From Fistulifera solaris (lineage: Eukaryota; Bacillariophyta; Bacillariophyceae; Naviculales; Stauroneidaceae), in assembly GCA_030295235.1 (NCBI GenBank), contig AP026143.1, positions 620,001 through 684,000 of the forward strand: 64,000 bases of DNA, written 5' to 3'. This document shows, in pieces, positions 32,366 to 41,975 of the stretch. Below the pieces are notes generated by a model. It was not told where the DNA came from. It was given only the letters and a program-made list of their open reading frames with translations, and ran no database searches. Position 1 is the stretch's first letter; each line of letters begins with the position of its first letter. Position numbers and translations under genes: made by a program.

Positions 32366-33030
32366 TCAGGAACCGATATATCCAGAATTTCTGGAATTCA
32401 CACAGATTCTTTGTAGGATGAAAACGACGTCCCCTGCCTCTCTGCAACTTGCATAGAAATCATGTGTGATGCATAATACCTTGTCCAGTATTTCTGGAAC
32501 ACCGACGGAATTGCTGTGTGATGAGAAATCACTTGGTCCAGAAATTCTGGACACAGATTCTTTGTAGGATGAATACGGCGTCCCCTGCCTTTCTGCAACT
32601 TGCATAGAAATCATGTGTGATGCATAATACCTTGTCCAGTATTTCTGGAACACCGACGGAATTGCTGTGTGATGAGAAATCACTTGGTCCAGAAATTCTG
32701 GACCATCCGCAGATTTTCTGTATGACCAAACCGATATTTCCAGAATTTCTGGAATTCACACAGATTCTTTGTAGGATGAATACGGCGTCCCCTGCCTTTC
32801 TGCAACTTGCATAGAAATCATGTGTGATGCATAATACCTTGTCCAGTATTTCTGGAACACCGACGGAATTGCTGTGTGATGAGAAATCACTTGGTCCAGA
32901 AATTCTGGACCATCCGCAGATTTTCTGTATGACCAAACCGATATTTCCACAGATTCTTTGTAGGATGAATACGGCGTCCCCTGCCTTTCTGCAAATTGCA
33001 TAGATATCATGTGTGATGCATAATGCCTTG
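32366..33030. repeat. Tandem array 2, palindrome-bearing units of 150-207 bp
   Basis: Four units marked by CACAGATTCTTTGTAGGATG at 32401, 32552, 32759 and 32948. Each holds GGTCCAGAAATTCTGGACC or TTCCAGAATTTCTGGAA palindromes, shared with array 1, plus CTTGTCCAGTATTTCTGGAA. Units also share ATCATGTGTGATGCATAATA. Because 207 and 189 are divisible by three, a minus-strand frame stays open for 174 codons; it looks incidental. Confidence 0.9.
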
Positions 33031-33034
33031 GAGT

Positions 33035-33240
33035 TACCTATATCCGAGATCATACTCCTTGTCTTTAACGTTTTCCATCGATCGTCCGACGTTGACTTTC
33101 AGTGGAAAAACACCCAAAGCGATCGCTCAAACGGCAACTTACTTTTTAAGTTTGAAGAGGTCTCATCTTGACATTGAGGCTGACGGCGATGGGATATTTG
33201 ACTTTCGTACTTTCCGTCTGCGATGCATAAATGAGCACCG
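33035..33240 (+). pseudogene. LRR-like family copy H, fragment
   Basis: About 65 codons matching one segment of the family: YPRSYSLSLTFSIDRPTLTF, GKTPKAIAQTATYFLSLKRS, FDFRTFRLRCINE. Tandem array 2 joins it on the left and the 34-bp minisatellite on the right, so it is an island of coding relic within repeats. Confidence 0.75.
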
Positions 33241-33244
33241 GCGT

Positions 33245-33495
33245 GTCCACATTTTCTGGGTACGTGAAAAGAACACACGCCCACTTTTTCTGGGTACCCG
33301 GTACGTCAAAACAACACGCCCCCACTTTTTCTGGGTACGTGAAAAGAACACTCGCCCACTTTTTCTGGAGACGTCAAAACATCACCCGCCCACTTTTTCT
33401 GGACACGTCAAAACAACACGCGCCCACTTTTTCTGGGTAAGTCAAAGCACGTTCCCACTTTTTCTGGATAAGTCAAAACAACACGCCCTTAGACC
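33245..33495. repeat. 34-bp minisatellite, seven units
   Basis: Units begin CACTTTTTCTGG and continue GTACGTGAAAAGAACAC or CGTCAAAACAACACGCGCC. Seven units with a few substitutions; the array ends about 100 bases before the GCN5 start. Confidence 0.9.
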
Positions 33496-33599
33496 GAGGA
33501 GGTGAAACGTCCGCGGATCTTTTCGTTTATCGCCCATCCCATTATTGTTGTTCCTATTATCATTATCGCACGTTTCGTCTCTCTGTAATATTTTGAAGA

Positions 33600-35054
33600 A
33601 TGTCGGAATCAATGGACGCAGAGATGCAGGTCGGAGAAGAACAGCAGACAGAGGAGACTGCATTGCGGGAGGGAGTAGAACCTGCATTCAAAAAGCGCAA
33701 GCTCGAAGACAGTTCAACGGAATCTCCCAAAGAAAATGAACCTGCGGAGGAACCTGTAACGAAAGACGATGAAGCAACTACCGAGGCTGCTACCGAAATG
33801 CCTTCGCAAAAACAGGAAGAAAACGCAGATGAACAAGAAGAAGAAAACGGCAACAATAAGGAAACTGTTGAAGAATCCTCCATTCCGTCCTCACCGAGAA
33901 AACAAGGAAGCTACGAATACGACAAACTAAAATGGGTGGTTGTTCGCAACGACGGAAAACCCGAATCAATGATTAAATTGATCGGACTTAAATCTCTATT
34001 TGCCAAGCAGCTACCCAAAATGCCACGATCCTACATTGCGCGGTTGGTGTTGGATCGACGCCACACGTCGATCGCGATCTTACAAGACAAGCCGGAACTC
34101 AAAAATACGGACGATGAAATTATAGGTGGTATCTGCTACCGGGCCTTTCCCGAAATGCGACTTGCGGAAATTGCTTTCTGTGCGGTGAATGCGAATCATC
34201 AAGTCAAAGGATACGGCAGCAAGTTGATGAATTTGTTCAAGAATCATGCGGTCCAAGAAGGCATTGAATACTTTATCACTTACGCCGACAATTATGCGAT
34301 CGGTTACTTTAAAAAGCAAGGTTTCTCCAAAACGATTTCGATGCCCAAAGGTCGATATTCGGGATTGATCAAAGAGTACGATGGTGGTACACCGATGGAA
34401 TGTTATGTTCATCCTTCGATTGATTACACACGCATTCCGGAACTAGTACAAGCGCAGAAAGACTTTATCATGAGCCGCATACGCTTAACAGCCCAATCGC
34501 ACATTGTATACGATCCGTTGCCGCCCAATTTCGCTTCCGCCTTTTTTCGACGGAGCGTCCTCATCGTCCTCGCGCGGTAATCACAATGCCGCACGAGCGC
34601 TGCAGGTACCGGGTATGATTGCCGCCGGTTGGACGCTGAATGACTTGCGGCAACGGGCCGAAACGCAACGGGAAATCAAGAGTTTGAAGAGTGACTTGTT
34701 GCAAATGGTGCACCGTATCAAAGAACAGCAATTCGCCTGGCCATTCTTGGAACCTGTCGACACCAAGGACGTGCCGGATTATTTGGATGTCATTACCAAA
34801 CCAATTGACTTGGCGACTATTGAAAAACGAATCCGGAGCGACAATCACTATCGTACGAAAGAAATGTTTTTTGCCGATATACAATTGGTAGGTCTTGCTA
34901 CAAATGTCGTTGGTGTATTTTGACCTCCATCATCCTCACCCATGTCTTCTTTCTCTAGATGGCTGACAATTGCAAAACATACAATGATGATGGAAGCATG
35001 TATGTCCAGTGCGCTAAAAAGTTGGAAAAGTTCCTGAACGACAAGCTGAAATAG
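33600..35054 (+). CDS. GCN5: GCN5-type histone acetyltransferase with bromodomain
   Basis: Nuclear lysine acetyltransferase of SAGA-type complexes, acting chiefly on histone H3. Residues 1-100 are acidic and low-complexity with a KKRK nuclear-signal-like patch. The GNAT domain follows: EIIGGICYRAFPEMRLAEIA with catalytic E190, acetyl-CoA motif A QVKGYGSKLM (Q201, G204, G206), then FITYADNYAIGYFKKQGFSK and GRYSGLIKEYDGGTPMEC. The bromodomain is complete: FAWPFLEPVDTKDVPDY, IKPIDLATIEKR-type core, and ADNCKTYN with the acetyl-lysine-binding Asn. A 71-nt intron (34888-34958, GTAGGT/CTCTAG) splits the bromodomain. One lesion: the T run at 34542-34547 is one base too long for the frame, between PPNFASA and DGASSSSSRG; both sides are strongly conserved, so a miscalled homopolymer is likely. 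Confidence 0.9.
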
Positions 35055-35215
35055 TTGCTGTCCGCTGTAAAAATCTTTTATCATTTACTCACCTAGCGAT
35101 AAAATTGTCATAGTAAAATAAGTTGCGTTTACCTCGTCGACATGGGCATCACTAAAACAATTCTAGGGATTCATCAACTTGCCTGTAATGTACAAAATTA
35201 GTTCTAAATGTTACT

Positions 35216-36712
35216 CTAAATCGATGACGCGAAAAAGTGGTGTTGAAGAAACTCAAACACACCCAGCTTTTCGGCGCCTTGTTCGATGATCAATGTTGCG
35301 GCGGCTTTCCACATACTGCCAAGTGGTATTTTTCCAAACGGGACCATAGGTTTGGTCACCAGAGGCTTGTCGGATCGATATCGTTCGTTCCAAGCGGCGA
35401 TGGGTGTCAAGATTAAAAACAAGGTACTTGCCCCGAAAATTCCGGCGTATTCCAGCGCTGCAAAGGCATTGCTAGTATCTTCCGACAGCTGTTGAAAGGC
35501 CAAAGGAGGAAGTAGAGCCAACGCAACCATGGCGCATCGTTTCCATGTTTCAGCGGTCGATGCTGCTTCCGATACTGTTGATACGCCTTCTTCATCGCTA
35601 GTGCTCATGAAAGCATTCTCCCATGCAGAGGTTAAACTGGAGGTCAAGCTCAACAAGGAAGTCAATAGCGCTAATGAAGTAAAACATATTGCGGCTGGTG
35701 TATCCAAATTGGCTCCTCCCAACGAGAATGCATTCCAAGTCAGCATCGTGACGAACGGTAGAGTGGTGCCACCCATCACGGCTTGTGTAATTTTCGTCCG
35801 ATCCCCTTCCAGTTGCGCTACCACTGTCGGTACAACACTTTGATAAACCAGGCTCATGAACAAAATCGGCAAGCAATTGAGGACCAACTCGGGATGTTGA
35901 TCCGCCAGTAGAGTATTCACAGAGATCCCTCCCGAAGTGAACGTAGCAACTCCAAAGGTCAGCAACGTGCTCATTAATATGACAGCATTCATCTTTTGCA
36001 ATAGATTCGAACGGAGTCCCACCACCACCGATCCCAGTATTCCGGCTAAAAGAACCGGATCGATGACTTGTTGTTGTTGTGTCAAGTAGTACGCCACGAG
36101 TGCGTACTCGACCGCAAAGAAACTCCCGGCGGCTACGGCATTCCACGGTGTTCCCAAATTGACCAGCTCCAACAAGGAATGCTGTACTTTTCCCGTCTCC
36201 GCCATGCGATTCAAATGCAATTCCGCCAACAACAATCCCGAAATGGTCATATAAATCCACGCGGGGGTCAACGCGACGGCCGACGGTACGAATCCAATCG
36301 AGGAAGTCGCCATCGGAAAAGCCGTAATCCCCGCTCCTAACGCCGTTCCAGCGATCAGTGCGCCCGCCGTCCACACATTGCCCTCTTTTCTGGAGACCAA
36401 AACTTCGCCCTCATGACGTTGATATTGCAACGAACTGTACAGACGCGACACTTGTTGTGATTCGTATTCGGGAAATAAAACACGACGGTCATCGATGGTT
36501 CCCATCTTTTCTTCTAATTTTTGTAAAACACTTTGCCATCGCGATGAATTGTTGTCAATTGCAGTAGGTGATGATTCGCTCGTGTACGGGTCTTCTAACA
36601 ACGAAGCATAATGAAGAGATAGTCGTGAACGAGGTTGTGTCACGAAACCATTCGCGAAAAGTAATTGAGCAATGAAAACGAAACAAGATACTAGCAATTG
36701 TTGATATCTCAT
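35216..36712 (-). CDS. Aromatic amino-acid (Trp/Tyr) permease, probably plastid envelope
   Basis: Member of the tryptophan/tyrosine permease family (hydroxy/aromatic amino-acid permeases). The best start is ATG 36712 (MRYQQLLVSCFVFIAQLLF): it gives a signal peptide ending FANG followed by FVTQP, the diatom plastid-entry pattern. Longer in-frame starts reach 36901 but put about 60 polar residues first. The transporter domain begins GNVWTAGALIAGTALGAGIT, the family's first-helix signature, and about ten to eleven helices follow, ending before an amphipathic C-terminus (EQGAEKLGVFEFLQHHF). Likely role: moving Tyr/Trp between plastid, where aromatic synthesis occurs, and cytosol. Convergent with GCN5, 161 bases apart. 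No introns or breaks. Confidence 0.88.
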   Translation of the reverse strand: MRYQQLLVSCFVFIAQLLFANGFVTQPRSRLSLHYASLLEDPYTSESSPTAIDNNSSRWQSVLQKLEEKMGTIDDRRVLFPEYESQQVSRLYSSLQYQRHEGEVLVSRKEGNVWTAGALIAGTALGAGITAFPMATSSIGFVPSAVALTPAWIYMTISGLLLAELHLNRMAETGKVQHSLLELVNLGTPWNAVAAGSFFAVEYALVAYYLTQQQQVIDPVLLAGILGSVVVGLRSNLLQKMNAVILMSTLLTFGVATFTSGGISVNTLLADQHPELVLNCLPILFMSLVYQSVVPTVVAQLEGDRTKITQAVMGGTTLPFVTMLTWNAFSLGGANLDTPAAICFTSLALLTSLLSLTSSLTSAWENAFMSTSDEEGVSTVSEAASTAETWKRCAMVALALLPPLAFQQLSEDTSNAFAALEYAGIFGASTLFLILTPIAAWNERYRSDKPLVTKPMVPFGKIPLGSMWKAAATLIIEQGAEKLGVFEFLQHHFFASSI

Positions 36713-37575
36713 GGCGTTGATTGTCATGTAATGTATATATTGTTTGCCCTTCTTTTCATTGCAATAGGAAGAAGAGGGCGGAGGAAAAAGGTTCATCGTC
36801 GCTGCGATGATGATGTGGTCGTTGTCGTTGTTGGGATTTGGGATTGACGCACGTTGAAGATGTACTTCTGCGTCACTGATTGCGACATTGTAAAATGCCA
36901 CGTCAACTTTCTACTCTTCTTTATAGACTCAGACAAGTTTTGGAGTGAATCTGGGATTCTATGGAATAACCTGTACCTTCCACCATCGACGTGAAACAAG
37001 CGAACATCTGGTTTTCTTTTGACAGCTAGGGTGCCTTTGCTAAGCAAAAGGATAATGTTAATGAGTTAATGAGGTCAGCAGTTATAGACTAGCTCTTTGA
37101 ATGAGGTGACAATTTCAACTCATGATTTAGATTTAAATTCAGTCGTGGTCTCCTGAAACCAACACTTTGGGTCCATAGTAAAATACGCAGATACCGTTTC
37201 GCAAGGACATGCAAGGATCTCCGACGTAAAGTATCAAGCAGTGTAATGCAAACGCTGCTCAAGACTATTGCATTACAACAAAGACAAAGGGAGCTCCAAA
37301 GAATTATGGCGAACGAACGAGATGTGGATTGCAATGTCGCTCGAACGACTATTGATTCATGACTCATGACTGAAGTGCAGTCGTGGATAAGTTGATTTTC
37401 ACACTTTGGACTTCTTTACAGTTTATAGTAGAATCAGTTGTTCTTATTTCGAGGCAGACGGAAATTCTGAGCTGTTGTGTTTTGTTCAATGAGCTACGCT
37501 CCTTTTCTTCGCACTCTAGATATTCGTGCAACACTTGTTACAATGAAAATGATACTTTTGTTAAACTTTACATGC
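36713..37575. other. Intergenic with repeat relics
   Basis: About 860 bases. It contains a relic similar to the 234-bp array unit near 37150-37190 and a dispersed palindrome at 37365-37385. No gene seen. Confidence 0.5.
37365..37385. repeat. Dispersed CATGACTG/CAGTCGTG palindrome
   Basis: CATGACTG, spacer AAGTG, CAGTCGTG. Confidence 0.6.
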
Positions 37576-40535
37576 TTATACCAATTGTTGCCGATTGTCG
37601 TCTGGTTGTGGTGTTTGGACGGATACGTCAAAGACTCCTCCTCCACCACGACGTGGTCCGGGAGATGGTTTCACTTCGCTGGCTCGGGAGCGGGATCGCG
37701 ACCGTGTCGATCGTTCGGGTTGCACTTGAACTTGCCGTAAGGCAGAATTAGAACGACCTCGGCTGCCTTTCGAACCAGCGGATTTGCTTCTTTGCCTTCG
37801 GCTCGAGGATCGGGTCGATTTGGCCTTCGACCGACGACTAGATACTTCCGGGAGCATGCTTTCGTCGAGTCCCCGACCATTGACCTTTCTACGTTTCTTT
37901 TTGCGCTTGCGAGTCAGGTCGCGGAAGAAGAATGACATGTAACTTTCGTTGCGACGTCTCTTCTTTCGGGCGCGGGCGAGGAATATGGATACGGAAAGTG
38001 TCACCGCCATGAACATAACAAGCATCACCGACACCTGACCCACAGCTCCAAGAGCGTCCCAAGCCACAGCGGATGGTTTGGGTTTGTAACGCTTTCGAAC
38101 GCATTTATCCAAAAAGAAATTGTGTGGGTCATCGCAACCTCCTTTCCATGTAGGGGCCGGAGAATAGGTTGGAGGCATAGAACCTCCGTTGTACTCAACC
38201 CAAGCACCTCCCAAATCGGGTTGGAAGACCTCATACACATCGAGTCGATTCAAAAAGAGCGCCAAGCATCCTCCGTTTTTGCAAAATTTGCTTGTGCCCA
38301 CTGCAACTCCCGACGGATACATGGAACGCCAGTAATCGACATAGTTGTTGCAGCGCGTCAGATACGCAGCGGCCGCTTCTTCATTGGCGAAACGAGGGGA
38401 GTAAGCGAGAGTCATTTGAGGGCAGAAACCACCGGTTCCTGATCCGTCGGGTCCGCAACCATAACTAGCACGATCTCCGGCAGAGTGCATGGCACAATTC
38501 GAATACACGCCGATGCTGTTTTTCGGGGAAGCATAGTTCCAGGTGATACCGAGTTGCTTACACAAGTTGTCGTACAGATAGGCTAGAGCAGATGTTGTGT
38601 CGGCTTCAAACTGCAGTTTGGCATGACCGTCATCATCAATAAAGACAAATGCAGGTTTGATGTAAAGTGTACCGAAATCAATATTCTTCAGAACTTTGAT
38701 CAAATCACCAAGCGCCATTCCGCCCTGTAGCAACACAAATTAGTATCCCGACAATCGTTAGCGTTCCTACAACGTGCATACCCTTTTTACGTACCATATT
38801 CGGATTGGTGGTTCCCGTGTAGAAAATGGGAATGTGCGCCGTATCCTTGTCCACAATAGACCCCACGGCATTTCCCAATTCTTCTCCAATCAACCAACCG
38901 TGATTTGTACCAAAGGACGTGACGTAGGTTCCATTTCGATCTACCAGATACTCAAAATCGAACTGATCTTGAAACGTCGAACTACTCTGCAGCTTGGAAC
39001 CACTGGTTCGAGAAAGTGGAATACCCACGAACGTTTCACCTTCTTGTTTGCAGTTCGGGGGAAGTTCCCATCCGTCCGTCATGTCGTGCTTCGCCGACAT
39101 TTGATTCCATGAATAAGGGTTCCATTCCCAATTTCCTCCGTTGTTGTCGTGTGATCCAGCGTAATTGAAGTTGATACTGGTCACCGACGAGTAGTACGAA
39201 GCCGAATAACCACTCGAGTACAGTGTGGCATATTTTGACTCGGTGCTCGTCAACTCGCGATACGGTGCAAAAGCTTTCGTAATATTCGCGCGATCAAAGA
39301 AGAAGTACAAGTTTCCATATCCTACTTTTTGTTTGGTTCCACCACGCCCCGGAGGAAACGCCGCATAGCCGCTCGATCCGATGGGCACTCCGTTCGGGTA
39401 CATGGCTTGCCACACGGCGACTTCCAAGTTGGCGGCATACGCATACTGCGATTGGTGATATGACGACCAGAATTTAATACCACGAGCCATGGACACGTGT
39501 GGATCTGTGTCATGATCATCCATACAAGGTCCTCCTCCGACGTTGTACATGGCAGTGAACAGATCATCCAAAAACGATTCGTACGCCGAATAGGAATTAT
39601 CATCCTCGTACGTTTCCACCACCGAAACAACAAGAGTAACATCGCCCGAAGGAACACCACCACCATTCTTATCACCGGAATGGTGACCGCCACCTCCTTT
39701 GAGTTTCTCGGGGTAAATACTAAAGGGGGCAAATGAGACCGTGCTCATGGCTTTGTAAACTTGCTCAATCGATGTACCACCGGCATCGGGATCCAAACTA
39801 CCGACTCGAAGCAATTCTGTGTGTGATGAATCGATGTAGCTGCAAAAGCGTAGGACGTGTGAGTCGAATCGTGAAATAGAGATGAGACCGAGAAGCACAC
39901 GACACTTACGGCATTTTTCCAGAGTAATCAAATTGTTTGTAACCTCCACCCACGAGCCAGCCGTCTTCATCCATACTCATAATGTACTCATAATCACGAT
40001 CAATAATATTTTCCATAGGAAACTGATCGCAGAGTTGATACGAATACGGATTGCCGTTGGCCGTATTGACGGAAAACGAAATTCCGATGAAGGACAAGCC
40101 TTTTTGTTCGCAATCTCCGTCTCCACTGTCGTGCGAAGGCGTTTCTCCCGACGAACAGTCGCGTCCGTAGACGTAGCAAAGTTTCGATGCGCTGTATTTT
40201 TGATAATTGTAGCAGCAGCCGGAAAGTTGACTACTCAATTCGCGGTCGTCCTGATTCGTTGTCGACAGGGGCATTTGCCACGGAGCCGGCTTCGAGACGG
40301 CTTTCGGGGAGTTTTTGTTCAGTTTCTTCTTTTGATAATCTTCTAAAACTTGCGCTTCGAGATCTCCTCTCGTGGATCGGTACGCATGCCCTTCCAAGGG
40401 CCTGCCGTTGTCATGATAATGCGATATTTTTCCATTCTCTTGTCGATGTTTCACCAATCGCGATCGATCGGGCATTTTGGCCTGCACAATCGCCGCTATC
40501 CAAGTAGCCGCAGCGGCTAATTTCATTTTCGTCAT
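37576..40535 (-). CDS. Secreted-type I membrane protein with duplicated luminal module
   Basis: 939 residues in three exons: 40535-39910, 39839-38795, 38724-37576. Both introns are 70 nt with GTAAGT and GTACGT donors and CAG acceptors, and all phases agree. I do not recognise a named family. Residues 1-19 form a signal peptide. Two related luminal modules follow, about 142-366 and 472-704: each starts C-[EK]-Q-x-G-x-[ST]-F-[IV]-G-I, has a DGWLVG/HGWLIG motif, and ends W-[QR]-[AS]-MYP-[NS]-GV with a G-[ST]-S repeat. Many conserved Cys suggest disulfides. One transmembrane helix (785-807, SVMLVMFMAVTLSVSIFL) precedes a cytosolic tail of about 130 residues very rich in Arg, Lys and Ser (TRSRSRSRASEV). 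Cell wall or vesicle membrane roles are plausible but unproven. Confidence 0.85.
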
Positions 40536-41209
40536 TGCCTCTTAATTTCAGTATTTTATGAAGGAATTAACGCTGTACGGTCATGGATTTGCACATCAGA
40601 GAGAGGGATGATGGTTGTTTCGTAATAACAACGCAAGGACAGAGTGAGAAGCGCATTCGTTTTCGAGCCAGCCGACAAAAGCCCGTTGTCTTTCAACTTC
40701 CTAACCGTCTCTACACTCAAATGCAAGCGGGGCACTCCCGTTTGTCGATTACTTAGATGAATTGGATCAAACCCAGAGTACTTTACAAAGTAGGCTCGAG
40801 ATGGGGAGTACTACGTCGTAATTTATTTAATCAGACATTTTTTTGATTTGTACATTCTTTGCCATATTCATTTCCGTTCGAAATGATTTTGTCACTCGTT
40901 TGGCAACTGGCGATCGCTGTCCTATGTCCATATGAGAAGTCCTCTTACCGAGACTGATTGTATAGGTAAAATATCTCCGTTGAACGTTAAATCCGTTGGA
41001 AAAATCCTCGACTGTCCGTGTCGGTGTCGCGGGTCGCGGCCGGCAACCGCCATGGCAAATGCAGGACCTTTCATGGAATTCAAAAGAAAAGACTTTGATC
41101 ATATTTTAAGCCCGTATCTCGCAACCGCAGTACTAATGAAAGCGAGTGCTATTGAAGCCGACAACATGCAAAATGAGCGATATTAAAATGCTTGTAATGT
41201 CTTCGCACC

Positions 41210-41265
41210 CACGTAGGCCTCCGTAAGGAATTATTTATCGACAGAGGGGAACCCGGATAAGGAAG
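41210..41265 (+). repeat. GGCCTCCGTAAGG dispersed repeat, copy 3
   Basis: Core plus ATTTATCGACAGAGGGGAAC and CCGGATA. A GTAATGTCT block precedes it, as at copy 5. Confidence 0.85.
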
Positions 41266-41334
41266 AAATTTGGATGCACCCTTCTTGGGGTTTCATTTTC
41301 ATTGGCTACGTACACATGGGTTCTGGACCTTCCA

Positions 41335-41450
41335 CAGAATTTCTGTCTGATGAGATTTCGATTTCCAGATTTTCTGGAATTTGCACAGAAACGCTGTTTG
41401 ATGAAAATTACCACGTCCAGACTTTCTGGAAACAACACCGAAGATCGGTA
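41335..41450. repeat. Solo unit related to palindromic array 2
   Basis: CCACAGAATTTCTGTCTGAT, TTCCAGATTTTCTGGAA and CGTCCAGACTTTCTGGAAAC follow one another with the same spacing style as array 2. Confidence 0.6.
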
Positions 41451-41539
41451 TGATCCAAAGCAACGGGACCATAGAGTTCCTTGAACGTGCACATGTTTTC
41501 TGTGAAGAATGGATTGGACGATGGAGAAAAACACAATAT

Positions 41540-41625
41540 TCGGGTAACCCTGCAGAGATAAATTTCCCACGGCGGGTACGTAAACAACGCGTAGACATTC
41601 GAAGCGTTGTATCTGCACCCTTGTT
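41540..41625 (-). repeat. GGCCTCCGTAAGG dispersed repeat, copy 4 (inverted, diverged)
   Basis: On the plus strand: CGGGTAACC, AGATAAATTTCCCACGG, GTAGACATTCGAAGCGTTG; the same order as the inverted copy at 49951. Confidence 0.65.
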
Positions 41626-41764
41626 GGTGTTTCATTGGCAATGCTAGCAATGATTACACACCCTACAGTGTTGTTACATTTCATAAAACTATAAACGCGT
41701 GCTTTTAAAGCCGAAAGATGCAAGAAGAGCGATAATGGAGCGCTTGTAATGTCTACACGTAGAA

Positions 41765-41812
41765 CCTACGTAGGCCTCCGTAAGGAAATTTACCGACAGA
41801 GGGGAATCCGGG
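41765..41812 (+). repeat. GGCCTCCGTAAGG dispersed repeat, copy 5
   Basis: Core with one substitution (TTTACCGACAGAGGGGAA). The preceding 150 bases (GTGTTTCATTGGCAATGCTA, TTTCATAAAACTATAA) also match the flanks of copies 1-2, so the full unit is about 200 bases. Confidence 0.85.
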
Positions 41813-41975
41813 CATACTCGCTTTCTGGCACCGCGATCGTCTCGTCCGCCGCATTATTTCCATGTGTTACGGTATAATAACGCAGCAAAGGGGTCGCATG
41901 CAAAGTTACAAAAAACCCATCATACGGCAGGTTGTAGCTCATTGTAAGTTAAAGCAAATAAGATTAGCCTGAAAA

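Larger units (their letters stand above)
40536..41975. other. Intergenic rich in dispersed repeats
   Basis: About 1.4 kb upstream of two divergent genes. It holds three GGCCTCCGTAAGG repeats (two forward, one inverted) and, at 41335-41450, a single stretch related to tandem array 2 (TTCCAGATTTTCTGGAA, CTGATGAGATTTC). Short frames here do not resemble proteins. Confidence 0.6.

Noticed and set aside
32529-33053. 174-codon minus-strand frame in array 2
   Set aside because: Open because 189- and 207-base units are divisible by three; other frames in the array are nearly as open.
35598-36374. 258-codon frame overlapping the permease
   Set aside because: Same strand but out of frame with a clear permease; composition is that of a shadow.
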